From: Cornus controversa
Taxonomy: Eukaryota; Streptophyta; Magnoliopsida; Cornales; Cornaceae
DNA length: 64,000 bases
Direction: 5' to 3'
NCBI GenBank assembly: GCA_026545225.1
Contig: CM048845.1
Coordinates: 2,994,501-3,058,500 of the forward strand
Shown here: positions 1 to 10,808 of the stretch, one piece after another
Numbering within the stretch: the first letter of the stretch is position 1
Layout of the letters: every line of letters begins with the position of its first letter
The notes under the pieces: model-generated
The model's input: the letters and a program-made list of their open reading frames with translations, nothing else
Database searches by the model: none
Told to the model about the DNA's origin: nothing
Made by a program: the position numbers and the translations under genes

Positions 1-296
1 ATATGTACTGTCATAGGGCAGAAATCAATTTATCAATAATATATTAATTGCTTTGCAATTTTCTTTTAACTTTGTGGATTCAAAGTTGTTTATCTTGTTC
101 GTGCATGAACATTCATAGCTTTCGCTTTGTCAGTTAGTCCCCCCCACCACCGCCATCTGGGCTAGCCACGATGTCAAAAGTAGAGCCATAACACGATAGG
201 GAAAACTCATTTTTTGAAATACAAAACGTATGAACATACTTTCTCTTTTACGAAAACTCTACTCGAAATTTACTTCATGGCTGCAAGTATCAGAGC
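1..296 (+). repeat. LTR end and primer-binding-site remnant, composite retroelement copy 1
   Basis: The window opens inside an LTR-like sequence that matches 32725-33028 almost base for base. The last twelve bases (285-296, AAGTATCAGAGC) match the plant initiator-Met tRNA primer-binding site TGGTATCAGAGC at ten positions. That places the end of the 5' LTR at about 284 and the start of the internal region just after it. The rest of the LTR lies outside the window. The lineage is inferred from the gag fragment that follows. Confidence 0.6.
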
Positions 297-297
297 C

Positions 298-1310
298 ATG
301 ATTTACCTTGGTCTGATGGCAATTGGCTATTTTGGTAGCACCCACTTTGTAGACGATGATCGTAGAGTGAAGGTCCCTTGGGCAGCCATGCAAGCTCAGG
401 AATAGCAGTTTGGATGGATGGAACGTATGTTGCAGGCCTCGAACAAGCTGTTCCTGGACTTGGGATTGGCGGCAACCAGGCTCATGAACTAGTTCGGGTT
501 TGCGCCGACGATATTCCTCGTGGCCAACCGAACATGGGTTATGTTCCTGTACATCCGCGTAGGCCTCCATCCTATGAGGATTATTTTGATGATAAGGAGT
601 ATGGATTCAAAGGGGTTGTGGCGAATCGACGTGATCGAGGTAGATGCAAAAGAATTTGTAGATATCCAGAATATCGTGAGTTCTAAAGAAAACTTGATCT
701 ACTTACTTTTCGTGGAAGTTTTATTATTGAGGAAGTCTTGGATTGGCTTGAAGAAGTTTTTGAGTATTTTGATGTACTCGAAAAACAAACAAGTCCCGTT
801 TGTAGTGTTCAAGTTTAAAGGATATGCTTCAGCTTGGTGGGATCAAACACAAACTAACCGGATGAGGCAAGGAAAACAATGTGTGCGATCGTGGTACAAG
901 ATGAAGAGGTTGATAAAAGCTAAGTTTCTACCACCAAATTATGAGCAGATGATGTATAACAAGTATCAGAATTGTAGGAAAGAGGATTCGTCTTATAACC
1001 AGTGCACGAAGGAGTTTGATGGTAATTTTGTTGAAGCAATGAGTGATTTTATTGAGATGGATTAGAAGCAAAATTTTATTGTTTCACTTCTTATAATTGA
1101 AGAGAATGAAATTGCCCTTGCTTTTGCGGTAAAAGATGCATCTGAAAGGGATTCCAACAATATAATTTTAGAGACCCACTTTGAATGTATCATTGATGAT
1201 TTGAGAAATCTAGACACAGAATATTGCAATGGACAGGGTCATGGGTTATATACATACAAAGATATTCCTATATACACATGCAATAGCAACATTGAGCAAT
1301 TTACGGTTAA
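298..1310 (+). pseudogene. Chromovirus-type gag fragment, copy 1 (broken)
   Basis: The piece resembles the retrotransposon gag domain of Ty3/gypsy chromoviruses. The best block is 809-990, reading FKFKGYASAWWDQTQ, then WYKMKRLIKAKFLPP and YEQMMYNKYQNCR, which fits the family pattern (ASAWW, then a basic stretch and FLPP.YEQ). Gag would form the particle that packages the element RNA. Stops and frame changes break it: different frames are open at 378-686 and 520-1065. No protease or RT of chromovirus type follows; from about 1070 the sequence is unlike gag, and from 2100 another lineage starts. Copy 2 (33030-34010) has the same structure. Confidence 0.7.
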
Positions 1311-1490
1311 TTCAATTAGAGTAATGATAAGCACAGTTAAAGTTATCACCGAATTGGAAAAGTGAATCACTATCATCTATTGCATTGTAAAATTATGAGT
1401 CCCACTTACACTAATCTGAGAGTAATTCACTCTTCCAATTCAGTAATAACTTTCACTGTGCCTATCATTACTTATTCAATTGTTATTAAT
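1311..1490. mobile_element. Short inverted-repeat element (MITE), copy 1
   Basis: The left end beginning AGTAATGATAAGCACAG is repeated in inverted orientation at the right end of the stretch, with about 50 bp of imperfect complementarity (left about 1320-1370, right about 1430-1482). There is no coding capacity. The same element sits at the same relative place in copy 2 (about 34022-34195), so it inserted before the two retroelement copies separated. The superfamily is not clear. Confidence 0.65.
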
Positions 1491-1548
1491 TTGAACCGAT
1501 TATAATAGGCAATTTTTTAATAGGAAAAAAATCAATTTTTTTAAAAAA

Positions 1549-2067
1549 TCTCTCCCTACAATTATAAATGCTTACAATTTCTAATTAAAAGGAAAAAAAA
1601 TCACGTGGTGTCATTAGATGAAAAGAAATGAAAGTAGGAAAGATTGTACAATTAGATGCAATTTTATAGAGTACTTTGGTTGAGTATAACTTATAGAGCA
1701 GGAAGACGTTTGAGAAAAGGAGAAAATATATAAATTGTGATTCATAGTTGAACCAACTATCATATCTCCCTACAATTAAAAAAACATATGGACTAAGAAC
1801 TTGTAGGTTGTAGCCTGTCGATTCTCATCACTCATAACAATTATATTCGAAATACTTGTTGATTCCATTTTGAAACAAATTTGATCACACTAGCAAATAA
1901 ATTGTGAGGGTTCAAATTGCTGCGAACTTATAGTTGAACACTATTTATATTTATAGATGGTAAAAAAAATTGATGAAGAATTAGAAAAATTAGTTTAAGC
2001 AAAAGAATCAAAGCTTTCATTTCTCAGTAATAGCTTTCTTTTTTCTCTTGTCAATTGTAGGGAGAGA
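1549..2067. mobile_element. 519-bp non-coding element with TCTCTCCCTACAATT inverted ends, copy 1
   Basis: The 15-bp sequence TCTCTCCCTACAATT at 1549-1563 is perfectly inverted at 2053-2067, with weaker A/T-rich extension outward. The interior is AT-rich and non-coding. The orthologous copy is 34264-34781. I could not define a target duplication, so the element type is open. Confidence 0.55.
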
Positions 2068-2097
2068 CTTTTTACATACCAAATCTTGAAAGGTTAT

Positions 2098-4316
2098 TTA
2101 AGAAACTAAAGGGCCCAATCCTACCCCTACCTCAGCCTTCCGTGCAAAGCAACCTGCCGTCTAGTAGTTCTCAACCCGGTGAGGCTGAAAATTAGCTATC
2201 GACCGAGAACACAGATAGGCGGTTACCTGAGCAACATCAGGTATATCCTCGAAACGATCACACAGGCCCAATCGGCCTTAGGGACTATCCCCTCCGGGGG
2301 AGAAGACAAGACCCCCAAGTCGCAGTTGCACACGGGGGGCAGATGGAAATAATTGGCCACTAGGGTGGCCGGAACATGAACAACCAATAAATCCAAATGT
2401 TCTAAAAAATTTGATGACATTTATCAGGCCTTAGGATTAAGAAGGACTAATTAACCCACATTTAGGAAATCTTATCATGAGGAATATGATTTATTAGAGT
2501 ATCCTATTGGATATAAGATCCCTAACTTCACTACATTTAGCGGAGAGGGAAATCAGTCAACACTAGAGTACATCGGCCACTTCAATTTTCAATATGGAGA
2601 GGCTGGGGTGAATCAAAGGTGGAAATTAAGGTTGTTTCCCAGTTCTTTAACTAGTTTAACTTTTACTTGGTATTCTAATTTGAGGCCAAATTCTGTAGTA
2701 ACTTGACAGCAAATGGAAAAATTATTTCATACTTAGTTTTATCTGCCAGAACCCGAGGCTACATTGGCTGATTTGTCCTGGCTAAATTAATTACCTAGAG
2801 AAACAGTTAAAACTTTCATAACCAGGTTCCGGAAGGCCCGGTTAAAATGTCGAGTGATCCTCCCTGAAACGGAATATATAAAGTTATCCTTAAATGGTCT
2901 AGACATTGAACATAGGAAGAGGTTCGTGGGTATAGAATTCCATGACATATTCAAATTGGCCGACAGGACTACCCGATATGAGTCAATCCTTAATAAGGAA
3001 AAAGAGAGGAAAATCTCATCAAAGGAGACTTATTTTAAAGACCCCAATTATGAGGTGTTCTCGGTGGATATAAATAAGGATCTCGAGGCAAATGTGGCCG
3101 AAGTCCACATTAAGAAGCCATACATATATGAAAGTTTAGTCAGAGTCAAATCAGCCACTAGTGGTTCTCATTCTGCCGTCTCATTGGCCAGCCCCATTAA
3201 AAAGGGGACGACTGATGTAGGAAAATTCTACTTGTTCGATCTGTCCTTGACTGATAAATTTTTTGATCACCTACTAGCAGATAAACATATCACTTTGCCC
3301 AAGGGGCATAAAATTCCATTGGCTGCCGAGCTGAAAGGAAAAGAATATTGTAAATGTCATCATTCCTAGACCCATAACACTAACGATTGTACAGTATTTT
3401 GTAATAATTTGCAGAAGGCGATCGATGAAGGCACTCTAAAATTCCCAAATAAACAGATGGAAGTAATGGCGGTCGATAGCAATCCTTTTTCCCACAATTG
3501 TTGCTAGCAATGCAATTGGTCTGGCCCCTAAGGTCGACAACGTACAAGGAGGGATGGTCGACGATACGCTTCTAGAATCCTCAAGCCACAAAACAATCAA
3601 GGAACTGGAGCATAAACTACGGGAGGCCCAATTGGCTCTAATTGAAAAGGGGTGCTGTCCAAATTGCAAGGCTCTTGGTAGTGGCGAAGGAATCAGACTC
3701 AGGGGGCAAGTTGAGCGTAGAAGTGTGCATGAGAGGATTGTGTTTCCCCAGGATCAAGCTGCTCAGACGATCGCCAATCAATCTGTCTTTCAAAGAACCC
3801 AGCCAAAAGAGGGGTACATCCCACGCAGAGGGAGAGAAGTCTCTGAAAAAATGCCTCTCACTCATCAAGACCCGCCAAGGTTCAAGAAGGGATCGATAAA
3901 TCGGCCCAAAATATGGATAAAAAAAAGAAGATGTTCATTCGACGCCAAGAATGGTGAAACCACCCATGGTTACCCATAACAGGTTGACAAGAGTGACTTA
4001 TCCCAAGTTCCCTAAGAACGCGATGCCAAATGGAGCTCCTGCACGGGCCCAGAAGTGGAGGATGCAACGAAAGAGAGCCGAGCAAAGAAGGAGACAGGCC
4101 GACTACCATATAGGATGGGTCGACGGTCACAACCAAGAATCAGATGTAGACGTGCCAGCGGATATGTCCTTGACCTATGCTGATGAGGAGTCATCCCTGG
4201 GGGAAGACCAGTCTGATCAAGACCCTAAACACATAGCCAAATACCGAATCAAATTTGGAAATTTCCCAGAAAAGGTGGTGTGCAGTATGGCGTTCGTGTT
4301 GCCAGCCATTTTCTAA
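2098..4316 (+). pseudogene. Tat-lineage Ty3/gypsy gag, copy 1 (decayed)
   Basis: Conceptual translation gives a Tat/Retand-like gag: a block around 2470-2640 (EEYDLLEYP, GYKIP, FTTFSGEGNQSTLEY), then TFTWYSNLRPN and the open stretch 2854-3369 with FRKARLKC upstream, ILPETEYIKLSLNGLD and ADRTTRYESIL. Around 3340-3440 a zinc-knuckle-like pattern (CKCHHS, THNTNDC) and the phrase KAIDEGTLKFP follow, as is usual for this lineage. A charged C-terminal part runs to 4316. Several in-frame stops (for example at 2704 and 2734) and frame changes make it a pseudogene. The related open copy at 35346-36026 is better preserved. Confidence 0.75.
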
Positions 4317-4479
4317 GCAAAACCTGATCAGCTATATGCTGTGACCGATCCTCTCGAGCCTAACACGAATAACCTAGTGCAAAAGGACATTCCAGAATGG
4401 CATCGGTCAGTAAGGTGCAGATGTCTAAAGGAAGCTTCATCGCAGCTGATAAGGTGGTATTTAAAAGACTGCCAATGGC

Positions 4480-5476
4480 CATGACCCAATAGTTGAGGCC
4501 TTTGTATGTCAAAGTATGAGTAGAAGGTCGGCCAATCAATCGGGTGCTGGTCGATAACGGACCAATAGTCAATGTTATTCCCTCGACGACTATGAAAACG
4601 TTGGGAAAAGACCTGGAAGATGTAATCCCTACAGATGTCACGATCAGCGGGTTTAATGGTGGTTCTACCAACACCAAAGGAATACTTCCTTTAGAAGTCA
4701 TAGTTGGCAGTTGAACTTCATTTACTTCTTTCTTTGTTGTTGAATCGACAGTAGCCTATAACTTGTTGCTAGGTCGCGATTAGATTCACCCCAATATGTG
4801 TGTCCCATCTTCACTACATCAAATGCTGATCCTGTGGGATGGAGACGAAGTCAGGATAGTAGAAGCTGATAACAAGCCTTTTGTCACCAAAGTATATGCT
4901 GCCAAGGCTGCGCTATATGCTGAGGCCTATGTCCCAATCACGTTCATTGGTACAGACAGAATGGGTCGACCAACTGCAGCTGTAATGAGGAAGGGGTTTG
5001 CAGCACAGAGATAAAGGAACTGCTACATGAAGCACAACGGCCGATGATAGAACTCCATTGGCCTGATTCTGATTCAGAAACGACAATTAATAATGATAGA
5101 CAAATCTAATAAGGAGCTCGAGAGGTGGCAGGACTACAAGGCCGCCTGTGCGCATTTAAAAGTGTATCTAGTTGAGAAGAGGATTGCCAAAGCAGAACAA
5201 TTTTATTATAAACTATCGACCAATATAGCTGAAGTAACCGAAGTTGATGATGGAAAACTGGATGTAATCTAGTTGGCAGATTTGGAATCGGCACCAGCAA
5301 AACTGGATGACCTCAAGGCAGAGGTTCAGGATCCTTTACTTGAAGTAAATTTGGGAACAACTAATGATCCTCGACCCATATACATTAGTGCTCCATTGGA
5401 GCCTAAATACCAAGCCGAGTTGATCGAGTTGTTGAGAGAATTCAAGACTGCTTTGACTAAAACTATGAAGAAATAC
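4480..5476 (+). pseudogene. Tat-lineage retroviral-type aspartic protease and linker, copy 1
   Basis: The block translates as a pepsin-like retroelement protease: RVLVDNG followed by VNVIPSTTMKTLGKDL near 4540-4610, and YNLLLGRD plus IHPN near 4755-4795. DNG stands where DTG/DSG is usual. The enzyme would cut the Gag-Pol polyprotein. Stop codons at about 4491, 4713 and 4781 break the frame. The stretch 4796-5476 encodes the linker towards RT, with several breaks, and ends at the target site of the hAT-type MITE. Confidence 0.7.
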
Positions 5477-5484
5477 CCGGACTG

Positions 5485-6014
5485 CTATGAAGCACGGATA
5501 CTTCCCCGGAGGTGCCGTGGCTGTATCAGATACGTATCCGATACGGATACAGCCGGACACATATCGGATACTCCCGGGAAGTATCCGTTTTTTTTTAAAT
5601 AATTTTTTTATTTTCGGATACGACAGGATACAGCAAGGATACGGCAGGATACGGCACGGATACTTGGGGATACGGCCAGGATACTTCTCGGATACATTTG
5701 AATTTTTTCTTTTTTTTTGTTAATTTTTTTTTAAAGATGGTAGCCATATTGTAATATTAAAATTTAAAAAGCTTAGTTAAAATGTGGGGCTTAATTTGTA
5801 ATAAATCAAAAGATCTTTAATGTTGAAAAAAAAAGATCATTTTAGTTAAAACTTAAAACTTAATTTGTGTTCTATTAATTTTTTTGTATATATATATATA
5901 TATATATTTGCCGTATCCCGCCGTACCCGTATCCTATTTTTTTGAGATTTGCCGTATCGCCGTTTCCGTATCGTATCTGTATCCCGTATCCGTATCCGTG
6001 TCCGTGCTTCATAG
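5485..6014. mobile_element. hAT-type MITE with GGATACG subterminal repeats
   Basis: The 530-bp element has terminal inverted repeats: CTATGAAGCACGGATAC on the left, and on the right a sequence ending GTCCGTGCTTCATAG. It is flanked by a perfect 8-bp direct repeat CCGGACTG at 5477-5484 and 6015-6022. Copy 2 of the host retroelement has the uninterrupted site (about 38195-38202, CTCGGACTG). Short repeats of GGATACG and GTATCCG crowd both ends, as transposase-binding subterminal repeats do in hAT elements. The interior is AT-rich with a (TA)n run near 5888-5908 and encodes nothing. The 8-bp duplication and repeat layout are seen; hAT membership is inference. Confidence 0.88.
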
Positions 6015-6022
6015 CCGGACTG

Positions 6023-6860
6023 TTAAGAGAATTGGTGGAACACAAGCTACCAATACGAGAGGGCTACAAACCATACAAAGAACCACCCAGAAGAATGTCC
6101 CAAGAGGTGGTTTCCAAAGTCAAAGAAGAGATAGAAAAGCTTCTGAAAGCAAGCTTTATTTGAACAACTAGATATGTGGAGTGGATATCCAATGTGGTGC
6201 CTGTCATCAAGAAGAACGAGAAGCTTAGGGTATGCATCGACTTCAGAAATTTGAACTTGGCCACCCCAAAAGAAGAGTATCCCATGCCGGTGGCTGATCA
6301 GTCGATAGATTCGGCTGCCAAAAATGAAGTTTTATCTTTTATGGACGGTCACTCAGGATACAATCAAATATATATATAGCGGAGGCTGACATCACAAAAA
6401 CAACCTTCAGATGTCCAAGCTCAATTGGGACGTTTGAATGGGTGGTCATGCCTTTCGGATTAAAGAACGTTAGGGCCACGTACCAAAGGGCGATGAATGC
6501 CATATTCCACGACATGATAAGCCGATTTATGGAATTTTATATAGACGATGTGGTGGTAAAGTCATCGGCCAAAAGGCAGCATCTGGTACATCTTAGGGCC
6601 TCCTTCGTGAGAATGTAGGCCCATAAATTGAAAATGAATCCCATTAAATGTGCTTTTGGAGTATCCGCAGGAAATTTCCTGGGTTTTTGGTACATCAACG
6701 TGGCAACAAGGTCAATCAAAACAAAACCAAAGCAATCATGAATGCTATGGCTCCCAGAAACAAAAAAATAACTCCAGAGATTCATCGGTCAAGTAAACTT
6801 TCTAAGACGATTCGATTCATCTCTAATTGTGCCGGGAAGATTCACATTTTTCCCCATTGC
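6023..6860 (+). pseudogene. Tat-lineage reverse transcriptase, copy 1 (broken)
   Basis: The region encodes the Ty3/gypsy RT core in pieces: WISNVVPVIKK, LRVCIDFRNLN, PKEEYPMP and FMDGHSGYNQI near 6180-6375, then the catalytic FYIDDVVVKS near 6534-6563 (YIDD in place of the YVDD or FIDD of relatives). The enzyme would copy element RNA into DNA. Stops at 6162 and 6377, a frame change between 6377 and 6530, and another stop at 6616 break it. It continues from the protease block across the MITE at 5485-6014. Copy 2 is at 38203-38890. Confidence 0.8.
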
Positions 6861-6884
6861 TAAAACTAAAGGCTTAGGAGGATT

Positions 6885-7910
6885 TCATATGGGATGAAAA
6901 GCATCAGCGGGCATTCGAAAGAATAAAGGAATACCTAGCCAGCCCACCAATTGTCATGCCTCCATGGAAGAAGTGGCCGATGAAACTTTATTCGTTCGCA
7001 GCTGAAGAATCAATCGAAAGTATGTTAGCACAGGATAATGAAGTGGGTAACGAACATGCTATCTATTATTTGAGCAGGGTCTTATCCCTGGTCGAGTGTA
7101 GATACACTTCAATTAAAAAATTATGTTTGGCCTTATACTTTCCAGGATGAAACTAAGAGTATACATGTTGCCAGTATTGGTCTATGTAATTTGTCAGACC
7201 AACCTCATCAGGTACATGTTATCGAGGCCTTTGATCACAGGTCGAATCGGTAAGTGGTCATTGGCCTTAATGGAGTTCAACTTTGTTCATGTCCCTCAGA
7301 AGTCAATTAAAGGGATGGTATTGGCAGAGTTTTTAGCAGACCATCCATAAACAGATATCGACCCGTATGTCTCAGATGAGTTAGAATCAGCAGCCTTGTT
7401 CATGACGCCTTGGACATTGATATTTGATTGGTCTAGTAGACTAGTACCAGTGACGGCACTAGAGTTGGAATAATGATTATCTCTCCAAATGGAAGGAAGA
7501 TTACCTTTTTCCTTTTTCTTGGACTTCATGTGCTCCAATAACCAAGCAGAGTATGAGGCCGTGATCATCGACCTGGAAATCATGTTAGAAATGTCAGTTA
7601 GAGATGTACACATAATAGGTGATTCGAACCTGGTCATCAGCTAAATATCCAAGGATTTTTGATGCCTTGCTTGGCAATGGAGGCTGTTCCATTCATTGGC
7701 CCTTCAATTGGTAGAACAATTCAACTCCGTGAAATTGGAATATCGGCCAAGGGAATTCAACAGAGAGGCAAACAATGTAGCCCAGATTGCCGTTGGAGTG
7801 AGGGTTCTGGAAGGTCTAGCTAAAAGACTGATGAGGGTATCAGAGAGGACGAAACATAAAAGGGTTCTGGAAGGTCTTCCTGGTGGCTTTTATAAAAGGG
7901 CTGTATGACG
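6885..7910 (+). pseudogene. Tat-lineage RNase H plus second (archaeal-type) RNase H, integrase absent
   Basis: The stretch 6960-7350 translates as the RT-linked RNase H (KLYSFAAEESIESMLAQ, YYLSRVLSLVE, YMLSRPLITGRIGKW and AEFLADHP). The stretch 7410-7640 gives a second RNase H with LIFDWSS, NNQAEYEA and VHIIGDSNLVI, the extra domain typical of the Tat lineage. At 7696-7800 comes the usual tail (ALQLVEQFNSVKLEY, PREFNREANNVAQIA). The integrase expected next is missing: within about 100 bp the sequence passes to an antisense ORF. There are frame breaks throughout, so it is a dead copy. Confidence 0.75.
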
Positions 7911-8547
7911 AAACAGTGGCCTTGCTGCCGGTGGTTTTGGTTGGATAATTAAAGGACATTGTTGATTCGGGCAGAAGGGAACTGACCTCGATACCTGTCG
8001 CCTTGAGGCCAGTTAGTATACAAACTTCTCTAATGGTGGGGGAAAGCATCCCATAGGGCAGATGGAGATAATTGGTCATAATCAACCAGAATAAGGAAGT
8101 AGAGCAAATGAGGTACTTGTCCTAAATCATGGGCATTGTGCTGAGCTGGATGGTGTCATAAATACCACAGGCTTTCCACAGTTTCCCTTTTTCAACAGAA
8201 ACCCGATCAACCCATGCATTCCAGTCGGAATTAATTCAGTGCCAATTCCAAAGATGGAAGTTGGTGACGGGAGGTTCGTTTATTGTCATCAGGCTCTGAA
8301 ACATGAGGTGTTTCTCAGCCAATGGGTAGAAAGATGAAATATCAGAGGGCATTTCCTCTACAAAGGCAGGACCGAGCCCTTTGGTGCCTTTGGGAAAGTC
8401 AATGAGAATGTCTAAATAGAGTTGGCTAAGAGCAGGGGCGTTGATGGTCGCCTTGGCCTGCTTGTCGTTAGATGAAGGGTCATTAGAGGGGAGCGCCAAG
8501 TCGGTAGATTTGGGAGCCATGAAGTTAGAAAGAGCAGAAAGAAGCAA
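7840..8547 (-). pseudogene. Antisense ORF with plant mobile domain (PMD) inside the Tat element
   Basis: On the minus strand one frame runs from 8547 to about 7840 with only two stops (8234-8236 and about 8121-8123). It reads WNAWVDRVSVEKGKLWKACG, YDTIQLST, and then LPYGMLSPTIREVCILTGL. The tryptophan spacing, the 'W..agIy..I..s' block and the closing 'G.l.PTl.Dv..LTGL' block fit the aminotransferase-like plant mobile domain (PF10536 family, MAIN/MAIL1 relatives), which is known both as host genes and within retrotransposons. It lies between pol and the 3' LTR, opposite to gag-pol. The function of retroelement-borne PMDs is unknown. The assignment is from memory of the family pattern. Confidence 0.65.
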
Positions 8548-8787
8548 GGACTGTTGGCTGGAAGGTGATTGTAGAGAGGGGAAATTGAAGACTTGTGAAG
8601 TAGAAAGGAAAATGGCTAAAGCTTATATAATGAGCAACTAGGGTTCAAAAACGGCTAAGGGAGTTATGAGTTTTGATGGCAAGCGTGCTAAGGGAGATTC
8701 CTTGAATCAATGAGGATAAAACACTGTTCAAATTCAAAATTTCTTGGAATTTGCACAGAGGGGAGGCTCAACCCAAGTATTTGAATT

Positions 8788-9906
8788 TAGGGGGCAGTTG
8801 TTGGCACCCAAACTTGGCGCCACTTGGCACTTAAGGATAAGGTTGTTGTTAAGGGGCTAAAAAGAGTCCATCTTAGTAAAAACTCTAAAGGGGCCGAGAC
8901 TCTAGTAGGATTGTCCTAAAGGAATAACCGATACCTGTAAAATATACACACATATCCAGTCACCGTTATGGCGCATCCGCATATATACACACACACACAC
9001 ACATATAAATATATATATCTATATATATATATATATATATCTATATATACGTATTTAGGTGGATGCAATTTAACCTTGCAATATGAAGCATAAGGAGTCT
9101 ACAATAATTAGGACTCCAAGTAGTTCTACATCTTATGAGCAAGCCGACGGAATAAGGAAATAGAGGATCGTTGGACACAGCTGATACGAGTAATCAAGTC
9201 ACAGCTACATATACGTATATGTAACCTGTGCATATCCGTGGATAAGCGGTATCGAACAAGGACTCTTATGGGTTTCAGCCACATTGAAAGACTTGGTTGA
9301 ACATGGACTCTACGTAAGGAAAGACTGCATGGGATGACTTTGGGCTGAATATGGACTCTTGCATGAAGAAGTTGACAAAGTGCTGATAATGTATCTCCTT
9401 TATATTTCCGTAATTATCATGTAATTTAGGATTAAATGCAAGTGATGTACTTCTATTTTTCTATAAATAAAAGCAAATAACTCTGTATTAAGGGTTCTAA
9501 CAACCACAGTTAACAATTGCATCACGTGCAATCTGTCTCTCTTCCTCAATATTCCTCAGAATATTGATCAATTTCTTTTCTCGATCTACATCTCCCACAC
9601 TTTCTTGCTCTCGGCCTCCTCTAATCCGTTTGTTAGTCTATTTCTCCATCCTTGTTATCTCCCTCCTTCTTTCTACGATTCAGTCTCACAATTCTTTACG
9701 CAAGGTTAAAAGTCTTCTTAGTTGAGGCAAGGAAAGAACTCAATAGGGAGTTTCATATTCTCTCTCCTTAGTCAATCACCTGATCTAACAAGACTTCCAA
9801 AGGAGATACTCGTGTTTGATCAAACTGTTTACATTGAACTGACACCATGGTTCTGGCACGCCCGCAAGTAATCAGCCTACCTGACTGATACATTTATAAC
9901 CGAACA
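8788..9906 (+). repeat. Polypurine tract and LTR-like 3' end of the Tat element, copy 1
   Basis: A purine run (AGGGGGCAG, about 8789-8797) stands directly before TGTTGGCACCC at 8799, the layout of a polypurine tract followed by an LTR starting with TG. The tract beyond it is non-coding. It contains long (CA)n/(TA)n runs at about 8980-9050, a TATA-like CTATAAATAAAA near 9461-9472 and a pyrimidine-rich leader. The end is uncertain; a CGAACA at 9901-9906 would give a TG...CA LTR of about 1.1 kb. No matching 5' LTR was found in the window. Confidence 0.45.
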
Positions 9907-10808
9907 GTAAGAGAAGTCTATACAAATCTATGAATCCACATAAATCTGTCACTTAAACAATATCTTTCAAAATCCTTAAAAATTCTAATTGCCTACACTC
10001 TCTTAAATCTCATCCAAGACTTTAAAATTCTTACATTTTTGTAAATTTTAGCCCATAGAAAATTATCTCCTAACAAAGTTCACATATTCCCATTAGGCGG
10101 CCCAATCCTTTTTTCTTCAAATTAGGCGGCCCATCCGATAATAAAGTTCACATATATTTAGTTAGGTGTTCTATTTTACATTCTAGGGTTCTTCATCCCC
10201 ATTATTATCGGAGCCATTTTTTGGCGTCGCCTCGAGGATTCTAGGTCTTCTACTTCCGTTTCGATATTCAGAGGTACAGACACTGCTATATGTCTTTGTT
10301 GATTTAATCTTTACTTCTTCATTTACTATTATAATCTGAATCTCTCCTGGTATGCAAGTATGTATCTTTTGTTTTAAATTTAGGAATCTAAATGATACAA
10401 ATCATATAATTTTTTCCTCTCTCTCTCTTGAGAACCCAAATTTGTGTCTTAACGATCGTATAAGCCATTGGGCTTTTTGCCTAGTGGGAAGTCAGAGTTT
10501 CGGGGAACTTCTGCATCTTTTGATTTAATCTGACCGAGTTAAAGTTGCTGATGGGTCTATCTCTATAATCTCTTATATATTGAGTTAGGCGTTCTATTTT
10601 CCATTCTAGGGTTCTTCATCCCCATTATTATCGACTTCAAATATTTGGAAATGGGTGTTTGGTGTATTTTGCAGGCTTATATTTTTGTAAACATTAGTGT
10701 ATATATAGATATGGACGATTAAGACTTGTGTTTTATTTTCAATCCATTTTGCTGGTGTAAGGTGGGGCACGGAGGAGAAGAGAATTGAGAATTGAGAATC
10801 AAGAATCG
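9907..10808 (+). promoter_or_regulatory. 5' region of kelch gene A, probable 5'UTR intron
   Basis: From about 10000 the sequence matches the 5' regions of gene B (42331-43302 and 43303-44016). A conserved ATATTCAG/AGGTACA junction near 10266-10276 and TATTTTGCAG near 10663-10673 look like the donor and acceptor of an intron within the 5' untranslated leader. A phrase of about 55 bp (TTCTAGGGTTCTTCATCCCC and neighbours) occurs twice, near 10180 and 10605. No convincing TATA box was singled out. The intron is inference from splice consensus and conservation between copies. Confidence 0.45.

Noticed and set aside
285-296. tRNA-like sequence GTATCAGAGC
   Set aside because: It is a retrotransposon primer-binding site complementary to a tRNA end, not a tRNA gene. 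The same holds for 22194-22205. No complete tRNA cloverleaf was found.
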